In this document: in pieces, positions 1-8,101 of the stretch | Layout of the letters: each line of letters begins with the position of its first letter | Numbering within the stretch: position 1 is the stretch's first letter | NCBI GenBank assembly: GCA_016719295.1 | Contig: JADKAF010000001.1 | Span: 4,464,001 to 4,528,000 of the forward strand | DNA length: 64,000 nt | Direction of reading: 5' to 3' | Source: Planctomycetota bacterium | Lineage (GTDB): Bacteria > Planctomycetota > UBA1135 > JADKAF01 | Program-made: the position numbers and the translations under genes | Notes under the pieces: model-generated | The model's database searches: none | Told to the model about the DNA's origin: nothing | The model's input: only the letters and a program-made list of their open reading frames with translations

Positions 1-2
1 TG

Positions 3-1474
3 GCGTTCGACCTGGTCGTCGTCGATCAGACGAGCGGCGCACCGATCGAGGAGTACGCCATTCACCTGCTCACGAATCAGCGGCCGGCGCAGGGATCGCT
101 CCGCGACGCGGGGCACCACCCGGGTGGGAAGCTCCGCGTCGCCGACGTCCCGCGCGGAGCCTACAAGCTCTGGGTCGTGCCTGCGGGCGAAGAGCACGCG
201 CCCGCCGAGCGCGTGCCAGTGATCGTGATGGGCGCGCTCGCCGAGCCTATCCGGGTTGAGCTCGAGCGCCGTGTCGATCTCCACGCCGAGGTTCTCGATG
301 CGCACGGGCGCGCCGTCGAAGGCGCGCGCGTGGAGCTCGTGCGCGCGCCGCTCGGACGCGCGCTGCATGCGCTCGACGAGCCGCTCGCCGACGACGGGGG
401 CCTCTTTCGCTCGGAGGCGGATGCCGCGTGCTCGATCGATGTCGGGACCACCGACGCGCGCGGGCGCGTAACGCTGAGGTCCGTGCCGTCGCGCGGCCAG
501 CTTTTCCCCGGGAGCGCGAACGCGCCGAGCGGCGTCGTGTTCCCGAAGCTCCACCTCTCCGCAAGCGCTCCGGGCAACGTGCGCTCCGAGGTCGAAGCGC
601 CGCCGGCGGAGAGCACGGGCGAGGCGCCGGTGCGCATTGTCTTGCGGCGTGGCGGCACCGTCGGCGGGCGCGTGGTGCCTGCTGCGGCGCTCGCGCTGCA
701 GCCGCGCATCTTCCTCACGACGCCGGGCGAGGGATTCCAAGTCGAAGCGCGTGTGTCACTCCGCCGGAGAAGCTCCTGGAGCCCGATGCGGAGGGCCGCT
801 TCACCGCGGGGCCGCTGCCGGCGGGAGAGTGCGTCGTGCGCGTGCTGCTGCAGGGTAAGCGCGAGTCGCTCTCGGTCGGGACCTGCGTGATCGCGGAGGG
901 AGCGGAGACGGCGCTCGTCGTGGATCTCCACGCGCACCTCCCCGCCGCGGTGAACGTGCGCGTCCAGGATGCGCCGAGCGATTGGAAGCTCCGCGTCCTG
1001 CGCGGATCCAGCGATGGCACGCGCAGCTCGGAGAGCGCGGGTCAGCACGCGATCGATGCGGAGGGCCGGACGGAGCCGTTCACTCTGCTGCCCGGGACGT
1101 ATGCGTTCGTGCTCGTCGGCAGCCTCGATGCGCGCGGCTCGCGCCGTGATCTCCAGCACATGCTCGGTCGCGCCGAGCTCGGCGCGAGCGAGAAGCGCAC
1201 GCTCGAGTTCGCCTATCGTCCGCGGCGACTCGAGCTGATCGTGCGCCGCGCCGATGGCTCTCTCGTGCGCGAGGCGACGAGGGTGCGCGCGGTCGAATCC
1301 GGCGCGATCCACCAGCCGACCATCGGCGAGGGCGGCGCGCTGGTCTTCGATCCCGGTCCGATCGGAAGCTTCTTTCTCCGGATCGAGAACCAGCGCTATC
1401 CGGATTCCGAGGCGGAGATCGAGCCGTCGCCCGGGAGCGAAGCGTGGAAGCTCGAGGTGCAGCTCGCGCGTTGA
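3..1474 (+). pseudogene. Carboxypeptidase-regulatory-like repeat protein, 5' end outside window, frameshifted
   Basis: The coding frame is open from the window edge to about 750 and resumes one base off until the stop at 1474. The first part reads as beta-rich repeats ending in phrases such as GKLRVADVPRGAYKLWVVP; the second part has EGRFTAGPLPAGECVVRVLL. This is the usual look of carboxypeptidase-regulatory-like or Cna-B-type domains, which are extracytoplasmic beta-sandwich repeats often attached to sigma factors or membrane anchors in planctomycetes. Between about 740 and 760 the frame moves as if one base had been lost. Either the gene is decaying or the base is a sequencing error. It could be the C-terminal part of a sigma-factor fusion like the gene at 8102-11377. 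No enzymatic motif is seen. Confidence 0.6.
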
Positions 1475-1640
1475 GCGAGGGCGCTCGAATCTGCGTCGCG
1501 CGGGATCCGGAGCTTCCGCTCGACCGGCCCCGAACCTGAGGTCTTCGCTGCGCAGCCGTCCGAACTCCGACTCTGCGGGACTCCCTCTGGCAGACTCCTG
1601 TCCCGCCGCCCTCGACGTGAGCACGAAGTTCGTAGATCCC

Positions 1641-2602
1641 ATGCCGAAGCACCGCATCGCTCTGATCCTCCTCGCGCTGCTGTCCGGTGTAGCGATCTTC
1701 GCGGTCCTCTCGCGGAACACGGATCCGGAGGACGCGGAGCGCGCAGGCGCGGCTGGGCTCGGCAGTGCAAGCGACGAGCGTGCGCGCGAAGACCTCGCGG
1801 ACCTGCAGCCTTCGGACGCACGGCGGGAGACGGCGGTCGCGGAGGAGAGCCGCGTGCGCGCGGCCGTGCCGCCATCGGCGCCATCGCCCTCGATGCTGCC
1901 GCGCCTCGTCGGCCGCTGCGTCGGCGGCGAGGATCGCGCCGCGCTCTCCGGGCGAGCGTGCGCGCGCGAGTCCACCGCAGCAAGGATTCCAGCTACACCT
2001 GCGCGAGCGACGCGACCGGCCGCTTCGAGCTCGTGCTCGACCCGGCGCCCACGGCGGAGGATCACTTGATCGTCTCCTGGGAGGATCCTGGGCACGTCAC
2101 GTTGCGGCGCTCGGAGGGGCCCTTCACTCCGAGCGAGATGCGCGAGCTCGGCGAGCTCGTGTTGGAGCGCAGCGAACGTATCGCCGGACGCGTCGCGAGC
2201 CCGAGCGGAGAAGCTCTCGCCGGAGTCGTGCTCTTCTCCGGCAGCGAGTCGACGACGAGTGGGGTGGACGGGCGCTTCGCCTTCGCGGCGGCGTTCGCCA
2301 GCGGCGCGCACAGTGTGAGCGCGCTGGGCGTGGGGAGGCTCGCACTCCAGCGCGAGGTCGTGCTGCCGCTCCGCGAAGAGCTCGTGCTCCTGCTCGAAGC
2401 CGCGCGCACGATCGAAGGCTTCGTCCTCGATGCGACAGGACCGCCGCTGGAGGGATCCATCTCCATGCCGATGCCGCGACCATGCCGCGCTACGCCGTCA
2501 GTGACGCCGAGGGGCGCTTCGTGCTCGTCGATCCCCTGGGCGAGGAGAAAGCGACGCGGCTCCACGTGACGGCAGGTCTCGTGGAAACCTGGGTCAGCCC
2601 GG
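1641..2602 (+). pseudogene. Membrane-anchored carboxypeptidase-regulatory-like protein, two frameshifts and truncated 3' end
   Basis: The ATG at 1641 starts a single N-terminal membrane segment (IALILLALLSGVAIFAVL) and a charged linker, then a region beginning LVGRCVGGEDRAALSG. The frame shifts by one base near 1940-1965, continues with repeat units such as TGRFELVLD and SGVDGRFAFAAAFASGAHSV, and shifts again near 2450-2475 to a unit reading EGRFVLVDPLGEEKATRLHV. Both shifts are in the same direction, as from single-base deletions. After about 2600 the sequence becomes part of an IS91-type transposase remnant, so the gene's true end is missing. The product would be a periplasmic protein held by one helix. 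It lies 166 bp downstream of the preceding broken gene of the same kind and was probably co-transcribed with it. Confidence 0.55.
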
Positions 2603-2755
2603 AGCCGATCTGCGCATCCCCGCCCGCGAACGACACCGTCGCGAACGACTCGCACGTTACGTCCTCCGTCCGCCCTTCGCCGCCGAGCAGCTCTCCTTCA
2701 CTCCGGAAGGGAAGCTCCTCTTCCGTCTGTCAGGGGACGTGGCATCTGACGGCTT
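2603..2755 (+). pseudogene. Remnant of IS91-type (Y2/HUH) transposase, C-terminal region
   Basis: In frame from 2603 the sequence reads RRERLARYVLRPPFAAEQL followed by SFTPEGKLLFRL. This matches the conserved region after the catalytic domain of IS91/IS801-family rolling-circle transposases (a 'RPP...L' block followed by a beta-hairpin). It breaks off at about 2755. The same block, clearly homologous at the DNA level, occurs on the minus strand near 48,630-48,700. No Y2 motif or zinc-binding domain remains, so it is inactive. Confidence 0.55.
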
Positions 2756-2821
2756 AGGGGACACCAATCGTTACGCACCCTCCCCAACGAGGGGCGGCCC
2801 CGCAGAACGCGCATCGCGCGG

Positions 2822-2887
2822 CCCGCCCTCGACCTCCGCCACCGGCTCCGAGACCTCCTGGCGCTCGTGGAGGGGTGGCTGGGGTAG
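2822..2887 (+). repeat. Dispersed C-terminal gene scrap, copy 1
   Basis: Twenty-one codons and a stop (LRHRLRDLLALVEGWLG at the end) closely match a scrap at 12162-12236 (LRHRLRDLLALVESWLE). Looser relatives end the broken genes near 52,848 and 53,471. All look like the tail of one small helical protein family that travels with the transposon debris. No upstream part of the gene can be traced here. Confidence 0.4.
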
Positions 2888-2896
2888 GCGGGGCGG

Positions 2897-2965
2897 GATC
2901 CCGCATTGCTGCTAGGGTGCCGGACATTCGGACGGAAAAGTGCTGAAGGTCGTGAGAGGGAGCAG
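2897..2965 (-). repeat. Terminal-repeat-like sequence, inverted copy of 3887-3955
   Basis: The reverse complement of this stretch matches 3887-3955 at about nine positions in ten, including the outer block CTGCTCCCTCTCACGACCT. The two copies are inverted and flank the gene at 3004-3807. The 3887 copy is also the left end of the rve-type IS, so this copy is probably the end of a second, largely lost IS that extended leftward. Confidence 0.6.
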
Positions 2966-3003
2966 CGCGAGACAACAGGGCGCCAAGTAGAGCGTGCGCC
3001 AAG

Positions 3004-3807
3004 TCAGCGCCACTCGAGCAGTGGTACGTCCACCTCCTTCGCCAACTCATGGATCGCAATCAGCGTGTGAGCGTGGCCGAAGAGGAACATTGCCCGCGAG
3101 CTCGAAGAGCATCCGCCGAAGGCCAAGGCATCTTGATCCCCAGAGTCGACGCGCAGGCGCTCGATGGCATCCTGCATGACCGATGGCTCGACGTACGCGA
3201 GCGGCAAGATCGTCATGAGCAAGGACTGTGGTCGCTTGGTCCAGTATTGGAGCTCGGAGAGCATAACCCTGGGCAGAGACCCGAACCTAGAGTTGCAGCT
3301 CTCGCCTCTAAGCGCGACCACCCGGTACACGCGGACCGAGTCCACCTGCCCGACTTCCACGATGCCCACAGTCTGGCTGCCGAGGACGCTAGACAAGAAT
3401 GGCGGCCAGGATTCAGCGGAAAGCTCGTCGGCGCCAAAGAGGGTAATCTCTATTCGTTCGAGTTCCCGCTCCGTCTCGATGTCAGCCACTTGGTAAAGCG
3501 AGCCCGTGGTCTCGCGCGCGAGATCCAAGAGCTGCCGCAGGTTTACTCGTGTCGGCTGCTCAGGAGGTCTTCGCGCAGGGAGAGGCTTCTCAGCAGCACT
3601 CTCTTCGACACCAAGACTTGGTCTTGGCGCTTCGAACCTGATAAAGGTGGGAAGATCCACGCGCGCCAAGCTCGGGCTGGCTGTCATCGGAGAGAGCGCG
3701 AGCACGTCGCGAGCCACTATGTCGGAGGTAGAGAGGACCGCGACTGCAGCGGCGCCGAACGCACATCCAAAGGCGGCGATGCCGATCCACTTCCTTCGGC
3801 GACCCAT
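3004..3807 (-). CDS. Secretin N-domain-like membrane-anchored protein
   Basis: A 267-residue protein with a basic N-terminus and one membrane helix (about residues 7-28), a proline-rich linker, and a mixed alpha/beta region from about residue 85. The C-terminal stretch ALAFGGCSSSSRAMFLFGHA followed by HTLIAIHELAKEVDVP resembles the closing half of the ring-building N1/N2 (KH-like) domains of GspD-type secretins, where a hydrophobic strand is followed by a helix and a 'D-V-P' end. There is no secretin barrel, so it is at most an accessory or a divergent relative. It stands alone between two inverted IS ends. Functional assignment is by motif shape only; a hypothetical periplasmic protein is the safe reading. 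Confidence 0.6.
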   Translation of the reverse strand: MGRRRKWIGIAAFGCAFGAAAVAVLSTSDIVARDVLALSPMTASPSLARVDLPTFIRFEAPRPSLGVEESAAEKPLPARRPPEQPTRVNLRQLLDLARETTGSLYQVADIETERELERIEITLFGADELSAESWPPFLSSVLGSQTVGIVEVGQVDSVRVYRVVALRGESCNSRFGSLPRVMLSELQYWTKRPQSLLMTILPLAYVEPSVMQDAIERLRVDSGDQDALAFGGCSSSSRAMFLFGHAHTLIAIHELAKEVDVPLLEWR

Positions 3808-3886
3808 GTCACTCCGCCTACTTCAAGAGAAGAGCCGGTCGACGGAGGATCGATCGGGAGATTCCTCGAACTTCCGAGAACCAGCG

Positions 3887-3955
3887 CTGCTCCCTCTCAC
3901 GACCTCCAGGACTTCTCCGTCCGGATGTCCGGCACCCCAGCAACAATGCGGGGTC
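3887..3955 (+). repeat. Left terminal inverted repeat of the rve-type IS
   Basis: It pairs with 7953-8015 as the other end of the same element and with 2897-2965 as an inverted, about 90% matching copy. The transposase frame opens about 20 bp further in. Confidence 0.6.
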
Positions 3956-3975
3956 CGGGGCTTGCTCGGCTTTGA

Positions 3976-4240
3976 CCTGAAGCCTGCCCAGGCCATCCTT
4001 GGGCCATCGCTACTCGAGACCGGCGCACCTACGACCACCGCCTCCGCGAGCTGGTCTGGCGCACTCAAGACACCGTGTCGGTCGAGCGCCTATCCATCCC
4101 GAGGTCGACGCTCGACGATTGGCTCCGGTGCGCTCCGACTCCCGTGGTCACGTTGGACGAAATGGATCGCGAACTCGGCGAGCTGAGAGCCGAGGTCCTT
4201 CGGCTCCGTCGCCGGATCGCGAAGCTGCTGGCATTGCTCC
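3976..4240 (+). pseudogene. rve-type transposase, 5' part, cut by IS66
   Basis: The frame opens after a stop at 3973 and reads ATRDRRTYDHRLRELVWRTQ, a predicted helix-turn-helix region, then a coiled-coil-like stretch (LRAEVLRLRRRIAKLLALL). It stops at the left copy of the 8-bp duplication ATTGCTCC (4233-4240). Removing the IS66 element and one copy of the duplication joins this frame exactly to the 3' part at 6753-7812. No ATG is seen; a GTG at 4075 exists, but the conserved-looking N-terminus begins near 4000. Confidence 0.7.
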
Positions 4241-4354
4241 GTAAGCACACGGTAGCCCCACGTCCGGCATTCCGAGCCGGAGGTGGCAGCGGTCGGCTTC
4301 AAGGTGCCCGGAGCGCTTTCTCTCTCTCTGCGCCGGGTGGGCTCGATCTGATGC

Positions 4355-5950
4355 TCAGGCGCTCGCGGCGCTCTCAGCCGTCTTCGCCGCGCGCCAAGCC
4401 TTGGGCGTGAGCTGCGCCGCCCGCGATGGGTCCTCGGCCATCCGCTGCAGCACGTCGCGCAAATAGTCGTAAGGCTCGATGCCGAGGTTCTTGCAGCTCA
4501 CGACGAGGGAGTAGTAGAGCGCCGCGCGCTCTCCACCCGCCGCGCTACCGGCAAACATCCAATTCTTGCGGCCGATCGCGACCTGGCGCATCGCCCGCTC
4601 TGCAGCGTTGTTCTCGAGGGGCAGACGACCGTTCTCGAGGAAGCGCGTCAGCGGGATCCACTGATTGAGCGTGTAAGAGATCGCCTCGCCTAGAACGCTC
4701 TTGGGGAGCACGCTGCCGCGAATCTCCTCGAGCCACTTGCGAAAGCCGCCGAGCAGTGGCCTCGATTGCTCTCGGCGCAGCTCCAGCCGTTCCTCTGAGC
4801 TCGCGTTGGCTTCGGATGCCTTGCGTTCGACGGCAAAGATCCGGCGCACGACCTCGATGGCGATCGCCGCGAGATCAGGTGCCTCGTTTCGCGCCTTGTG
4901 GAAGCGACGCCGCGCATGCGCCCAACAACCCGCGGGCACGATCTTGCCCAAGCGCACGACGGCGTCGTACGCGCTGTAGGCATCGGAGAGCAGCGTTCCC
5001 ACATAGGTCTTCAGGATCGTCAGCGGTCCTGCGCGGCTTCGCCCCTCCGTGAAGTGGAAGAGCGTGTTGCCCTCGAGGTCGAGGTAGACCCAGAGGAAGC
5101 TTCGTCGCGTATTCGTCTTCTTCTCGTTCGGACCGAGGACGGTGATCGAAGTGTCGTCGGAGTGCAGGATCGGCTCCTGGAGCAGTTCTTTGTGCTGCTC
5201 GAGCACGATGGGTGCGAGAAGCTCAGCGCCGGCTTTCAGCCACTCGCCCATGGTGCTCTCGGCGATGTCGACTCCTTGGCCGAGGTAGATCCGCGCCTGC
5301 CGATGCAGCGGGAGATGATCGCGGTACTTCGCCACCGCGATCTGCGCCACGAGGTTTGCCGTCACCATGCCCCGGGGAATCGGACGCTTCGGCAGCTCGG
5401 CGGTCACGACTCCGTTCTCCTCGTGGTGGCGACACGCGTACTTCGGACGCACGAGGACTTGGATCTGGAAGCTCGCGGGCTTGTGATCGAGGAGTTCTGT
5501 GCGCTCCTCGCCGATGAGGATGAGCTCGGACTGGCACGAGGAGCAGCAGCGCTGATCCTGAGACGGCTCGAGCCGCGTCTCGATGCGCGGGATGTTCGCG
5601 GGGATGCGACGGATGCCTCTCTTCGTCCGCTTCTTGCTCTCCTTCGCCTCGGCGTGCTCGGTCTCGTCGTCGGGGGCTTCCTCCGCGAAAGGAGGCGGCG
5701 GAGCTTGCGCTTCCTCCTCGTCGAACGGGAGCTCCGGAGTCGGCTTCGCGACCACGCGCTCGCTCTTGTTGCCGTAGAGCTGGTCGCGCATGCGCTCGTT
5801 CGCAGCGCGCGCAGCCTCGAGAGCTTGCTCGAGTTGGCTCACGGTCAGTCGATAGGACGCAAGCTCCGACTGCGCCGTGATCAGGCGTGCCTTGAGCGCG
5901 GATGGATCGAGTGCATCGAGTTCGCGCTCATCGGGATGCGTGTTGCTCAC
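4355..5950 (-). CDS. tnpC: IS66 transposase TnpC (DDE)
   Basis: About 531 residues from a GTG at 5950; the frame is open to an ATG at 6082, but that would overlap tnpB heavily. Order of parts: a leucine-rich coiled coil (ITAQSELASYRLTVSQLEQA), an acidic stretch, a zinc-finger-like region with CSSC, then the DDE catalytic domain with ILHSDDTSITVL, LLSDAYSAYDAV and the C-terminal ENNAAERAMRQVAIGRKNW. These are the hallmarks of the IS66 main transposase. It follows tnpB with a 23-bp overlap, as usual for translational coupling. It appears intact and full length. Confidence 0.92.
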   Translation of the reverse strand: MSNTHPDERELDALDPSALKARLITAQSELASYRLTVSQLEQALEAARAANERMRDQLYGNKSERVVAKPTPELPFDEEEAQAPPPPFAEEAPDDETEHAEAKESKKRTKRGIRRIPANIPRIETRLEPSQDQRCCSSCQSELILIGEERTELLDHKPASFQIQVLVRPKYACRHHEENGVVTAELPKRPIPRGMVTANLVAQIAVAKYRDHLPLHRQARIYLGQGVDIAESTMGEWLKAGAELLAPIVLEQHKELLQEPILHSDDTSITVLGPNEKKTNTRRSFLWVYLDLEGNTLFHFTEGRSRAGPLTILKTYVGTLLSDAYSAYDAVVRLGKIVPAGCWAHARRRFHKARNEAPDLAAIAIEVVRRIFAVERKASEANASSEERLELRREQSRPLLGGFRKWLEEIRGSVLPKSVLGEAISYTLNQWIPLTRFLENGRLPLENNAAERAMRQVAIGRKNWMFAGSAAGGERAALYYSLVVSCKNLGIEPYDYLRDVLQRMAEDPSRAAQLTPKAWRAAKTAESAASA

Positions 5951-6338
5951 GATGCGATAGGTCGGCGTTGGCGCTTCGCGTGTTGCTTGGCTTCCAAGAA
6001 AACCATCGCTGGCGACGACTCGATACGACGAGACCACCAAGAAGTGCGGCGAGCTGCGCAGAGTCGATCTCCTCGGCTGCATGCGACACGCCCTTCGCGC
6101 TCGGCCAGGAGAAGGTCCCGCTCTCCAGTCGCTTGTGCAGCAGCCAGAAGCCCGAGCGCTCCCAGTAGAGGATCTTCACTCGATCGCGGCGTCGATTGCA
6201 GAAGACGAAGAGATCGCCCGTGAACGGATCCTGACGCAACGCTCTTCGCGTTGCGGCAGCAAGCCCGTCGATGGACTTGCGCATGTCGGTGGCGCCCGCG
6301 GCAAGGAAGACACGCACAGAGGAGGGCAGGCTCAACAT
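5928..6338 (-). CDS. tnpB: IS66 accessory protein TnpB
   Basis: A 136-residue protein starting MLSLPSSVRVFLAAGATDMR with the conserved RKSIDGLAA block, FVFCNRRRDRVKILYWER and GFWLLHKRLESG. These are the signature phrases of IS66 Orf2 (TnpB), needed for transposition but of unknown biochemical role. The ATG at 6338 overlaps the tnpA stop by 7 bp. Its end overlaps the tnpC start. Confidence 0.93.
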   Translation of the reverse strand: MLSLPSSVRVFLAAGATDMRKSIDGLAAATRRALRQDPFTGDLFVFCNRRRDRVKILYWERSGFWLLHKRLESGTFSWPSAKGVSHAAEEIDSAQLAALLGGLVVSSRRQRWFSWKPSNTRSANADLSHREQHASR

Positions 6339-6703
6339 GACTGCTGCAGCACCTCGAGCAGGCGACGCAGCTCGCGGGCATCGAAGCCGCACGGGATGCG
6401 GAGGGTGATGTCGGTGCCCAGGCGGAGCTCGAATCCTGTCGATGTCCCGACTGGAAGAGGATCGACGCGCGCGAGCTCGACAGGAATCAGCTCGAGCTTC
6501 TCTGTGGACGCCGTCCCGTCGGCTGGTGCCGCAACCGGAGTCTCTCCATCCGACCGTAGGCGCCATCGCCACCAGAAGAGGCTTTGCGCAGAGAGCCGCT
6601 CGCGAGCGGCGAACCGGATGACGCTCAGGCCGCTGCGGGCCTGGCGCTCGACGATCTCGCGCCATTCGGCGCGGCTTCGGCGGTGCGTGGACATGCGGCG
6701 CAT
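6332..6703 (-). CDS. tnpA: IS66 accessory protein TnpA
   Basis: A 123-residue protein with an N-terminal helix-turn-helix (RAEWREIVERQARSGLSVIR, then FAARERLSAQSLFWWRWR), typical of IS66 Orf1, which likely binds the element ends. The start may be the ATG at 6703 or the in-frame ATG four codons later (6691). It begins 50 bp inside the IS66 end. The same start is present in the copies at 59842 and 63763. Confidence 0.9.
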   Translation of the reverse strand: MRRMSTHRRSRAEWREIVERQARSGLSVIRFAARERLSAQSLFWWRWRLRSDGETPVAAPADGTASTEKLELIPVELARVDPLPVGTSTGFELRLGTDITLRIPCGFDARELRRLLEVLQQSC

Positions 6704-6752
6704 GGTCCGGGAGCCGCCGGGGGCGAAACAGATGGGTCTACCGGGCGCTTAC

Positions 6753-7812
6753 ATTGCTCCGGCTCCTCGTCGCGCTCGTCAAGTCCTCCGGAATCAGCCT
6801 GGAATGCAGGCGACTCCCCGAAGCTGAGGACAAGGAGCGTGTTCTCCGCGCCGTCGATCACTCGCGACCGTTCATGCCGATCCGAGTCGCCTTGCGAGCC
6901 GTTGGCCTTTCGGCATCCCGCTTCCATGACTGGCGCCACTCCCGTGCGGCTTGTGAGCTCGCCGATCGCCGCTCGTGCCCCAAGCTGTCGCCGCAGCGTC
7001 TGACGGCCGGAGAGACTCACGTGATTCGCGAGATGGCCTGCGCGGAGGAGTTCCGTCACGTGCCCACGGGGACCCTCGCGATGCTCGCGCAGCGGATGGG
7101 CCGCGCTTTCGTGTCAGCGCAGACGTGGTATCGGCTGATCCAGCGCAACGGATGGCGACGCCCAAGGAAGAAGGTCCATCCGTCGAGGCCTCGCAACGGA
7201 ATCCGAGCCACCAAGCCGAACGAGCTGTGGCACGTCGACACCACGATCATCCGCCTGCTCGACGGTACCAAGGTCTACCTGCACGCGATCATCGACAACT
7301 TCTCGAGGCGGATCCTGGCGTGGCGAGCCAACGATCGCTTTGAGGTCGCCAGTACGGCGATCCTCTTGAACGAAGCCGCGGCCGGACGCACTGAAAAAGG
7401 TGTACCGCCCAAGCTCCTCTCGGACGCCGGTGTCGAGAACCTCAACGGCGGCGTAGACCAGTTGATCGAGTCCGGTCTGATCAAGCGCGTTCTCGCCCAG
7501 ACCGATGTCACCTTTTCGAACTCGATGATCGAGGCATGGTGGCGCGTCCTGAAGCACAACTGGTTGTTCCTGAACACGCTCGACTCTCTCGCTACCGTGC
7601 GCCGCCTCGCCGGGTTCTACATCGAGCAGCACAACTCCGTGATGCCGCACGCCGCGTTCTCGGGGCAGACGCCTGACGAGATGTACTTCGGCACTGGCTC
7701 AGAGGTCGGCGCCAAGCTCGAGGCGGGACGGGAGGAATCCAGGAAGCGTCGGATGGAATCGAATCGCGCGGCGAGCTGCGGCGCTTGCTCGGCGAAAGAA
7801 GCGGCGGCGTGA
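6753..7812 (+). pseudogene. rve-type transposase, 3' part with DDE catalytic core
   Basis: This piece starts in the right-hand ATTGCTCC duplication and runs to a stop at 7812. It has the integrase core fold with catalytic residues in NELWHVDTTIIRLLDG (Asp), KLLSDAGVENLNGG (Asp) and SNSMIEAWWRVLKHNW (Glu). The N-terminal part of this piece includes an HTH-like region around PFMPIRVALRAVGLSASRFH. With the 5' part it gives a transposase of about 430 residues of the rve group related to IS3/IS481. The break is caused by the IS66 insertion alone, so the disruption is probably recent. Confidence 0.85.
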
Positions 7813-7952
7813 GCAACGTGGGCGTCGACCAGATCGAGGAGATCGTTCAACGGAGTGGGTGGCCGAGCGACGAAGATCCGCTCCCCAGCCGAGAGAGTGC
7901 GTTTTCGCCACCGTTTCGGCCACCGGGCAGCCAGAGCGGAGCGGCGCGTCTC

Positions 7953-8015
7953 CGGCTGGAGTCTGCTTGCCGGATATCCGGGCGTCGAATGCCGGGATGT
8001 CTTGAGAGAGAGCAG
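7953..8015 (-). repeat. Right terminal inverted repeat of the rve-type IS
   Basis: It contains TGCCGGATATCCGGGCG and ends GAGAGAGAGCAG. The reverse complement is nearly the same as 59681-59740 and is related to the left end at 3887-3955. Confidence 0.6.
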
Positions 8016-8101
8016 TGCTTTGTCGGCGGGACCCACGGAAGAGATGCGCCGCCGGGGCTGCGAGAGGAAACTGCAGGCCGGCGGTTCGACGCGCCGTCCG
8101 C

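Larger units (their letters stand above)
4241..6752 (-). mobile_element. Complete IS66-family element with 8-bp target duplication
   Basis: The element is 2,512 bp. Its ends are GTAAGCACACGGTAG at 4241 and, in reverse from 6752, GTAAGCGCCCGGTAG; the GTAAGC start is typical of IS66. It is flanked by perfect 8-bp direct repeats ATTGCTCC (4233-4240 and 6753-6760), the duplication size known for IS66. It carries the three usual genes tnpA, tnpB and tnpC on the minus strand with overlapping ends. It sits inside the transposase gene of another IS. A second copy starts at 63714 and a truncated one at 59793. Confidence 0.93.
3887..8015 (+). mobile_element. Insertion sequence with rve-type transposase, interrupted by IS66
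   Basis: The ends form imperfect inverted repeats. The left end at 3887 begins CTGCTCCCTCTCACGACCTC. The right end, read in reverse from 8015, begins CTGCTCTCTCTCAAGACATC; both reach a GGATNTCCGGCA block about 45 bp inside. Between them is one DDE transposase gene in two pieces separated by the IS66 element at 4241-6752. Without the IS66 insert the element would be about 1.6 kb. No clear target duplication was found. Related end sequences occur at 2897-2965, 13377-13450 and 59681-59740. Confidence 0.65.

Noticed and set aside
161..2311. Long open frame on the minus strand (716 codons)
   Set aside because: Arg/Ala/Ser-rich antisense of the carboxypeptidase-regulatory-like genes, produced by high GC; no domain or ribosome site.
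4898..6223. Open frame of 441 codons on the plus strand inside IS66
   Set aside because: Antisense of tnpC and tnpB, which have clear family motifs.
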